From the NCBI GenBank assembly GCA_021106755.1, contig JAIOTM010000180.1, positions 1 to 5,187 of the forward strand: a stretch of 5,187 bases of DNA. Reading direction: 5' to 3'. Made by a program: the position numbers and the translations under genes. Positions 1-5,187 of this stretch are shown piece after piece (within the stretch, counting starts at the first letter, position 1; each line of letters begins with the position of its first letter). The notes below the pieces were generated by a model. It saw only the letters and a program-made list of their open reading frames with translations. It searched no databases and was not told the DNA's origin. Origin of the DNA: Candidatus Cloacimonadota bacterium (GTDB taxonomy: Bacteria > Cloacimonadota > Cloacimonadia > Cloacimonadales > JAIOQZ01).

Positions 1-72
1 CACACGCTGTGCTGGACTGGACTCATCACTTTGCCATTGGGTATCATTACTAACCAGAGCGTCTGTATTCTG
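1..72 (-). other. Polar C-terminal linker running out of the window
   Basis: The last 24 visible residues (1706-1729; NTDALVSNDTQWQSDESSPAQ) are rich in Asp, Ser, Asn, Gln and Thr, and no stop is reached. They resemble the tether between modules B and C rather than a folded end. Another module may follow downstream of position 1 on the minus strand. Confidence 0.5.
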
Positions 73-3000
73 CATCGCGAGATGTAACACAGCCTGCACG
101 ATTTTTTCGGTAGCGTTTCCTTTCTGTTTGTTGGCAAATAGCTGATCTGTATAAGTTTTACGTACTTTTTTGAACTCTTCCGGTCTATCAAAGCATCGGG
201 CAACAGCATTTTTCATTTCTTCTAATGTTTGCACCTGAATACCAATATCTCTCCAGGCAAAATCTATGTCCGCCGGATTGTAGTGCTTATACTTTTTACA
301 ATCGGGATTATTAAACAGTACAACTGGTTTATCTAATGCCGCAAACTCCATAACAGTTGAAGAAACATCTGAAACCAGCACATCGCAAAGCACGAGGAAA
401 GGCGTAATATCCAATTCATCATCATCAGCGAAGATGATTCTCTGATCGTGCTTAACAAGATTTCGATAGATTTCCTTGTATTTGGTGTCTGTACTGCCAT
501 GTAGTTTAACTATTACCAGCGTGTTGGAGTCAGGGATAATCTCCGGCAGGTTCTTCTGCATAAAAGGTAGCATGGAAAGCTCATCGTTGAAAGTGGGTGA
601 GAACAGAATGTACTTCTTATCTGCTGGTAAACCATAGTGATTAAGCACTGTCTGACGAGTTACACGTCCAGTAAAAGCATCATCAAGTTTCGCCATGCCC
701 GTTGCCAGAACAGGAGTTTCAATAATCCGGTTCAGCTTTTTCTTGTGGTATTCACCCGGAACACAGACTAAATCAGCGTTTTCTTCCCGCCTGGCGAGCT
801 TCGTATCGGTGTAGTACTGCCCTTTTGAAAGTACCCCATGGCCTACATGCACAATTTTTCCTAATCCCTCAAGCAACCAGTAAAACGAGTCTGCTATAAT
901 TGTTACATCCGGGTTAAACTGGCACGGGTCGTGGCAAATTGGTGCACCGAGGGCGGTTATCACCCGAGTTTCCGCATCTGTAAAACCAGCCCGGATATCT
1001 GCTCTTGGGGGCATTATAGCAAACTGAATTTTCAATTGGGAGTGTTTTTTTAACTCCCTGTAAATGGGTGTAAGAATAGGGATATGAACGTTCTTGTAGA
1101 AATAGAGCAAAACGCGTTTTTGTATAGATTCATCTGTTACTTCCGGTATATTGGCAGGATTTTGAGGAATACCTGTCCGCAATTTTTCAAGAATTTCCCT
1201 ATCCCTTGAAAGGAACTTTCGTAAGTTACTTCCGGCAGGAAACGCGGATTCAATTTTGTGACGAAGTTTAATGTCATTAAATCGCGTAAACAACATAGAA
1301 GAAGTAATTAATCCATGTTTCTCGTTTCGACCCAACTCAATCGAAGCATCGAATACAATTTCCGCAATATCGGGGTTAATATCCATCTCCAGTAGTTGCA
1401 ATCCAAGCTCATAACGTTCTATTGCCGGAATTATGGATTTGTTTTTCCATAAACGGTCTCTGATTTCTCGTAACTCCTGCTCCTGAAATGTGAAAAACAC
1501 TGATAGAGCAACAGGTAATTGATTTTTTGATGATAGTTCTCTGACTAATCTAAACGGGTACAGACGATGTTGTACCGATAATCGCTTAGTCTGTACAGCC
1601 AGTAGTGCGGGATTTGGACAGCTACACTGACCTGTTTCGCTACCCTTATAGTGATATATGAACTCGTAAGCAAATCTTGATAAATTCGTATCGCTTTTAA
1701 TTGAATCGAAAGCCTGATAGTTTGCCCCTCTCGAATTTTGATCGGTAACAGCAGTTAATACAGATATATCCTGATTTGCCTCGAATGTTTTATACAACAT
1801 GTAGTCGTAATTCTTGAACAATTGAGTATCATCATCCAACCAGATAACTATTTCTCCTGACGCGTTTTCAATTGCTTTGCCCTGTGTGTGTTCTGCTTTT
1901 GGTAACACTTTTACGTTAATAAACTCGCTTGTAATTCTCAGTTCATCAATCCAATCATCGACTATCTGATTTCCTTTGTCAGTTATAAAAATCAATTCGA
2001 GTGGCATAACTGAGTACATTTCGAGCCAATGACAATTGCTTCGCACTATATATAGATTTTCGTACGAGCATTCGATAACTAATGATATAATTCCCGGCTG
2101 ATTTGAACCAGAATTCTTGATTGTCTCAATTGTCGCCTTCCAAACATTTTCCGAGGCTTTACCTGTTCTGTCAGTAAACAATTGATTTGCATAGTGCAGA
2201 CGCTTTGATGATTTATCATCTCCGAAACGTACTATTCCCGGGAGAATTGCTTTCAACTCGTCAAAACTACGAACTTCGGTTCCAAGCTCCCGCCATGCCC
2301 ATTCAATGTTTTCGGTGTCGTAGCCATGATAATGCTGAGCAACCGGGTTTGTGTATAAAATCACAGGTTTATCTAATGCCATGAACTCCATCCACGCACT
2401 TGATACATCAGAAATCATTACATCGGCAAGAGCAAGCCAGGGAGCAAGATTGCTATCCTCAATAAATCGAAATGAAGAAACCTGATGGGCAATATCTTCA
2501 TAACGGGAAGCAAATCCTCCTGGAGTAGAACCGTGTAACTTAATCAGGATATAGTAATCCTTCGATGCAAGTTCATCAAATCTTTCAGAAAAATTGTAAA
2601 TGCTGCTCAAATCAATATTGAAAGTCGGGGCATATAGCACAATTTTGCGGGCTGGGTCCAATCCCAACTTCGTTCTGAACTTATCTGTATCTATGTTACC
2701 CGCGAAAACAGGATCAAGCTTCGACATTCCAGTAGCAACTACTTCAGTTGAAAGAATATTTTGAAGCACATTCAGAGCATAAGAGCCTGGAACACAAAGC
2801 AAATCAACCCAATTTTGTCGTTCTGTCCAGACACTTTCCATATAGTAGAAGCCTTTAGAAATTGTTCCATGTCCGATATTGACTATCTTTCCCGCGCCTT
2901 TTACTTTTCCCGCAATCGCATCTGCTATAAAGGTAACATCAACCGAGATAGCTCTTGGGTTACAAACATGGGTAACAGGCAGAGCCATTATTTTTTCAAT

Positions 3001-5187
3001 TGTTTCCCGATGGTTCGAAACGGGAACAACAGCACTGAGATTTGGTATGCAAATAACAATATCTTCTATTTCCGGTCGCTTTGACAAATAATGATATAGC
3101 TCTTCGAACATAGCCCAGTGAACATTTTTTGCCACGTAGAACTGCACGGTATATTTCTTGTTCTCCGCTTGATTTGTTACCTCTGATGGCTTTACAGTAT
3201 CTTCGAGGACACGTTTCTGTTCTTCATCTGGTTTAGTATTCAATCTATCAGAGGAAATTTTTGTCTTGTTAGTCAGCTCCTCGTAAACAGCATTATACTG
3301 GGTGGCATCTTCTTTAAGACGCCTGACTGGTTTTATATTAGCCGTGAAGGTTTTCAATAATTCGGGTTGCCTGATAATCTTCCGCATAGCTTCACAAAGT
3401 GATTCGGCAAAGCCGGGTTCAACCATCAGACCGTTTTTACCATTAATCAGCACTTCCGGGATTCCGCCAACATTGGTAGCTATCACCGGAGTTTTGTGAA
3501 TGAAAGCTTCCTGAACAACAAGGGGGTAGTTTTCCATTAAAGAAGGCACAACGGCTATATCGAATCCCCGATATATTTCCGGCAATTGTTCAGGTACATA
3601 TCCGCCGTGGAATATTATTCGTTTATCCGCTTTACTCTGCTTCATAATAGAAGCTGTATAGTCGCCGGGATTTGGTTTTCCCCAGATATGCAGGAAAATA
3701 TTGTTACCCTCAAGTCGCGAAAAAGCCTCTACGAGAAAATTCAATCCTTTTCGACTTATCATTTGCCCGGTAAAACCAAAGTGGATTGAATCGGCATCTA
3801 TTCGTGCTGATGGCTCTATATTCTCATAATCGAATCCGAGTGGTATTACTTCGATTCCGTTAAAGTTAAACTTCGCAAAGATATTCGACAGGTAGCGACT
3901 TGGCGCAAATACTTTGTATAACATTTCAAACGCCTGAGCAAACTCTCTCTCCCGAACTTGCTTGTAAACCATTGCCTGTTGTTTAATTGCAGGCTTTAAC
4001 GCGAGATGGTTGTCTTCAATGTAGCAGTCAGCGCATTTTTCAAGGCTTTCGGGACCTGAGCAGATAGACTGGTCTTTTCTAATCATGTGCCAGCGGTCGC
4101 AAAGAAACCAGTAGTCGTGTAGTGTCATAATTACAGGCAGATTTAATGCCTTAGCCGCGAGTATGGGGGCAAGGGTTATCTGCCCTAACCCATGCAGGTG
4201 AATAGCATCGTAGGTGTGGTTACGCAGAAAGTTCAGTACTGCGTTTTCTACTTGAGAATCACGTATTTTTTGCGGCTCTCCCACCTTGGGTTTACTTAAC
4301 TCGTGCAATACAAGCCCATAACGATTTATTGTTTTAACGCTATAGAGCGGATAGTGTGGTTGCCGCATAACCGGATAAAGAACTTCTACTTCTGCCAATC
4401 CTTCTTCATTGATTTTTTGAGCAAGATTTCTGGCGTAGAGTTGTGCTCCCGCGAAACGGTGGGGCGGAAAATCGTGGCAGACGAATAATATTCGTTTCTT
4501 ATCACTTATTCGTTGTTTTGGCTTGATGCCTTTGGCTGGTAACGCTTTCAGAAATTTGGATAACTTCCGGGTTTTAACCGACCAGTCGAGATGTTCCTTT
4601 GTGAAGTCGCGAATCTCTTTGATAAGCTCCGAACGGGAATAAACCTGTGATGTAAACCGGAATAATTCGTTTATGTCGATTGGCTCTTCCGAGGCTTCTA
4701 CCTGAAGAATATAAGGCAGTTCAGCGGGTAAATCCACATCTTCGTATCCAATTACAACCGGAATACCACGTGCCAGATATTGCCTTACCTTTAGTACTGC
4801 CGCCTGTTTAAGAGGAATCCGGTGTAGAGCTAATGAGCCAAGTGCGAGATGACAGCGATTGAACATTCTGTTAAGGGAATCACCTTCCAACCAACCCGCG
4901 AAACGAACTTTGTGTTGCAATCCCCGTTTTTGTACAAGCTGACGCAGAGAGTCATAGAGATTACCTCTGCCGCAGAGATAAAGCATTACCTGTTTATCGG
5001 AGTTCATCATTCCGCGGATAATCCTGTCAACGCCATGCCAGTTGTCGAAACTTGCTATCATCAGCAGGTTAAGCGTTTGTCCATCGAAATAAGGCGCAGT
5101 TCGGACGGGAATTTGCTCCACGGTAACGCCGTTGCCAATTTCCAACGCCGGAGTGCAGTTTGCTCCACTACGTTGGCGGTCATAATC
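1..5187 (-). CDS. Giant multidomain glycosyltransferase (GT4 - GT4 - TagF-like - GT2 - TagF-like), partial at both ends
   Basis: A single minus-strand frame is open from 5187 to 1: 1,729 codons with no stop. I checked that none of the triplets TTA, CTA or TCA occurs on the plus strand in this codon phase. Five glycosyltransferase-type modules follow one another in this frame, separated by short linkers. They are the C-terminal half of a GT4, a full GT4, a CDP-glycerol glycerophosphotransferase-like domain, a GT2 and a second glycerophosphotransferase-like domain. No start or stop codon of the gene is inside the window, so the true protein is longer than 1,729 residues. The A-B junction has no ATG, GTG or TTG, and I saw no start with a good ribosome binding site at the other junctions. 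This argues for a true fusion rather than adjacent genes. There is no obvious signal peptide or membrane helix. The probable role, inferred from the domains, is cytoplasmic assembly of a surface polysaccharide or a phosphate-containing capsule or teichoic-like polymer. Substrates cannot be read from the sequence. Confidence 0.93.
73..1119 (-). other. Module E: CDP-glycerol glycerophosphotransferase-like (TagB/TagF-type) domain, second copy
   Basis: Residues about 1357-1705. It has the same motif series as module C: KRVLLYFYKNVH; KIVHVGHGVLSKGQYY with H1450 (codon 838-840); ENADLVCVPGEYHKKKL; LATGMAKLDDAF; ILFSPTFNDELS; VKLHGST with H1563 (codon 499-501); and DVLVSDVSSTVMEFAALDKP (S1606-S1610), followed by a conserved C-terminal FAWRDIG. 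Motif spacing is nearly identical to module C (112 against 113 residues between the two His; 41 against 43 from the second His to SDVSS). The copies are therefore homologous along their length. Family knowledge points to transfer of a phosphate-linked unit from a CDP-activated donor; the actual substrate is unknown. Module E keeps the family features more completely than C, so it is the better candidate for the active copy if only one is active. Confidence 0.9.
326..351. repeat. Short near-identical coding segment, copy 1 (in module E; partner at 2366-2391)
   Basis: The 15 bases GGTTTATCTAATGCC (326-340) are identical to 2366-2380. The following 11 bases differ at three positions and then agree in AACTCCAT. 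On the minus strand both encode MEF-x-ALDKP after the SDVSS motif of the TagF-like domains. This is a trace of domain homology with conserved codon choice, not a mobile or regulatory repeat. Confidence 0.6.
1144..1500 (-). other. Helical region between the GT2 module and the second TagF-like module
   Basis: Residues about 1230-1348 are rich in Leu, Glu, Arg, Lys and Ile in amphipathic patterns (for example FTFQEQELREIRDRLW, AIERYELGLQLLEMD, IAEIVFDASIELGRNE, FLSRDREILEKL). I recognise no catalytic motif. It may be the C-terminal helical extension of the GT2 domain or a TPR-like or helical-bundle spacer holding modules D and E. The last part (TGIPQNPANIPEV) is proline- and asparagine-rich and looks like a loop leading to the first strand of module E. 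Confidence 0.55.
1501..2094 (-). other. Module D: GT2-type (GT-A fold) glycosyltransferase domain
   Basis: Residues about 1032-1229. It begins with a strand (GIISLVIE), then PLELIFITDKGNQIVDDW, a diverged form of the usual GT2 nucleotide-binding strand. HTQGKAIENASGEIVIWLDDD is the hallmark GT2 block: a G-K-A-x-x-N-A-x-G-E helix followed by the metal-binding DxD as D1118-D1119-D1120 (codons 1828-1836). After it, VLTAVTD and a GANYQAFD segment lead into CPNPALLAVQTKRL, probably the acceptor side. I could not place a convincing catalytic base (the ED-type motif), so activity is likely but not proven. The N-terminal half is clearer than the C-terminal half. The module sits between two TagF-like domains. 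An alternating arrangement of a sugar transferase and a phosphotransferase would suit a repeat unit of sugar and polyol or sugar phosphate; that is inference. Confidence 0.8.
2119..3156 (-). other. Module C: CDP-glycerol glycerophosphotransferase-like (TagB/TagF-type, Glyphos_transf) domain, first copy
   Basis: Residues about 678-1023. Motifs appear in the order expected for the Glyphos_transf family (GT-B fold). They are an N-terminal strand VQFYVAKNVHW; KIVNIGHGTISKG with H773 (codon 2869-2871), matching the first conserved His of TagF; VATGMSKLDPVF; KIVLYAPTFN (P854); LIKLHGST with H885 (codon 2533-2535), matching the second conserved His region; and DVMISDVSSAWMEFMALDKP (S926-S930), the counterpart of the family's DYSS phosphate-binding segment with Val for Tyr. 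Family members move a polyol-phosphate or sugar-phosphate from a CDP donor, as in teichoic acid and some capsules. This copy could do so, but the donor is not determined. It is more diverged between the two His motifs than module E. It is followed after about eight residues by the GT2 module. Confidence 0.88.
2366..2391. repeat. Short near-identical coding segment, copy 2 (in module C; partner at 326-351)
   Basis: This is the module C partner of 326-351, with about 23 of 26 bases identical and in the same reading phase. It encodes MEFMALDKP just after SDVSSAW. It supports common descent of the two TagF-like modules. Confidence 0.6.
3157..3267 (-). other. Charged interdomain linker between modules B and C
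   Basis: Residues about 641-677 are rich in K, E, D, T, S, N and P, with few hydrophobic residues and no recognisable fold. They lie between the last helix of the GT4 domain and the first strand of the TagF-like domain. This looks like a flexible tether and marks the module boundary. The linker holds one in-frame TTG (3241-3243) but no suitably spaced Shine-Dalgarno sequence, so I do not take it as a start. Confidence 0.65.
3268..4500 (-). other. Module B: complete GT4-type glycosyltransferase domain
   Basis: Residues about 230-640. The domain starts with KKRILFVCHDFPPHRFAGAQ, the first strand and glycine-containing loop of the GT4 N-terminal Rossmann fold. Next comes YDAIHLHGLGQ, then PVIMTLHDYWFLCDRW, a typical acceptor-side motif (T-x-HDYW). 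A cysteine cluster follows (C363, C376, C385, C388). The second half begins at HFGFTGQMISRKGLNFLVEAF, the donor-binding G-x-K-G region. It ends with VVPSLMENYPLVVQEAF and TPVIATNVGGIPEVL. The E-x7-E motif is intact (E552 and E560, codons 3532-3534 and 3508-3510), followed by the GG-x-PE-x-x donor loop. Length and motif order are those of a full-length active GT4 retaining glycosyltransferase. The exact sugar cannot be told. The module is joined directly to module A by a basic linker around residues 210-230. Confidence 0.92.
4024..4101 (-). other. Four-cysteine cluster inside module B
   Basis: After the HDYW motif come C363 (codon 4099-4101), C376 (4060-4062), C385 (4033-4035) and C388 (4024-4026), spaced C-x12-C-x8-C-x2-C. 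A similar cysteine pattern, with C-x-G-P between, occurs in many GT4 enzymes of surface polysaccharide loci, as I recall them. It may bind a metal or form a structural loop over the acceptor site. The cysteines are seen directly; metal binding is inference. Confidence 0.55.
4522..5187 (-). other. Module A: C-terminal half of a GT4-type (GT-B) glycosyltransferase domain, N-terminally cut by the window
   Basis: Residues 1 to about 222. The visible part matches the nucleotide-sugar-binding half of GT4 enzymes. It has a strand-loop with LLMIASFDNWHGVDR (residues about 41-55), a CGRG turn, KVRFAGWLEG, then LALGSLALHR and LKVRQYLARGIPVV. This pattern (WHGxDR, then GSLxxHR, then LKxRxYLARGxP) is that of a GT4 subgroup common in capsule and exopolysaccharide loci, as I recall it. 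In that subgroup the E-x7-E motif falls within the LKxRE segment. Here both positions are glutamine: Q128 (codon 4804-4806) and Q136 (codon 4780-4782). The acceptor-binding N-terminal half should lie upstream, beyond 5187. The helical tail (SRSELIKEIRDFTKEH onward, to about 222) is a usual C-terminal closure for GT-B folds. The donor sugar is unknown. Confidence 0.82.

Noticed and set aside
2187..2384. Plus-strand open frame of 65 codons
   Set aside because: It lies antisense to conserved motifs of module C, its protein has no recognisable feature, and it lacks a convincing ribosome binding site. It is a shadow of the minus-strand gene.
326..2391. The repeated GGTTTATCTAATGCC segment as a regulatory or mobile repeat
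   Set aside because: Both copies are in the same codon phase, at the same motif of the two homologous domains, with differences outside the conserved residues. Shared protein ancestry explains them.
2761..3091. Two overlapping plus-strand open frames (2761-3084 and 2879-3091)
   Set aside because: Both lie opposite the GHG motif region of module C. They overlap each other in different frames and show no family signal.
3241..3243. Possible internal TTG start in the B-C linker that would make module C onward a separate gene
   Set aside because: The frame is continuous from upstream. The only purine-rich stretch (GAGGAG, around 3276-3281 on the complement) is too far from the TTG. No stop separates the modules.
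3302..3499. Plus-strand open frame of 65 codons
   Set aside because: It is antisense to the donor-binding end of module B, with its conserved GT4 motifs. Its hydrophobic look comes from complementing those codons.
3586..3789. Plus-strand open frame of 67 codons
   Set aside because: It is antisense to the donor-binding half of module B and has no independent coding evidence.
4303..4488. Plus-strand open frame of 61 codons
   Set aside because: It is antisense to the first strands of module B and has no recognisable motif.

Overview
The whole window is the interior of one very long protein-coding gene on the minus strand. Codons read from position 5187 down to position 1 run through all 1,729 triplets without a stop, and every domain I recognise lies in that single frame. 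No start, stop, promoter, terminator, RNA gene, mobile element or CRISPR array is visible. Both ends of the gene lie outside the window. Residue numbers below count from the first visible codon (5185-5187), so residue n lies at 5188-3n to 5190-3n.

The visible part (roughly 195 kDa by residue count) is a chain of five glycosyltransferase-type modules. In protein order they are: (A) the C-terminal half of a GT-B, GT4-type glycosyltransferase, residues 1 to about 222; (B) a complete GT4 glycosyltransferase, about 230-640; (C) a CDP-glycerol glycerophosphotransferase-like (TagB/TagF-type) domain, about 678-1023; (D) a GT-A, GT2-type glycosyltransferase with a DDD metal-binding motif, about 1032-1229, followed by a helical stretch to about 1348; (E) a second TagF-like domain, about 1357-1705. 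After E comes a polar, linker-like tail that runs off the window. No membrane segment is evident, so the visible part looks cytoplasmic or peripheral.

The likely theme is synthesis of a surface polysaccharide or of a phosphate-linked (teichoic-acid-like) capsule or glycan, with several transfer steps on one polypeptide. Multidomain capsule polymerases with TagF-like domains are known (for example in Actinobacillus pleuropneumoniae and Neisseria). I do not know a described protein with this exact order. The host is a bacterium of moderate-to-low GC. The sequence gives no lineage marker, so I do not assign a phylum.

Three points deserve attention. The gene is extremely long and modular. Its two TagF-like modules look like ancient duplicates separated by a GT2 module. 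The first GT4 module has glutamine at both glutamate positions of the family's E-x7-E motif, while the second GT4 module keeps both glutamates.
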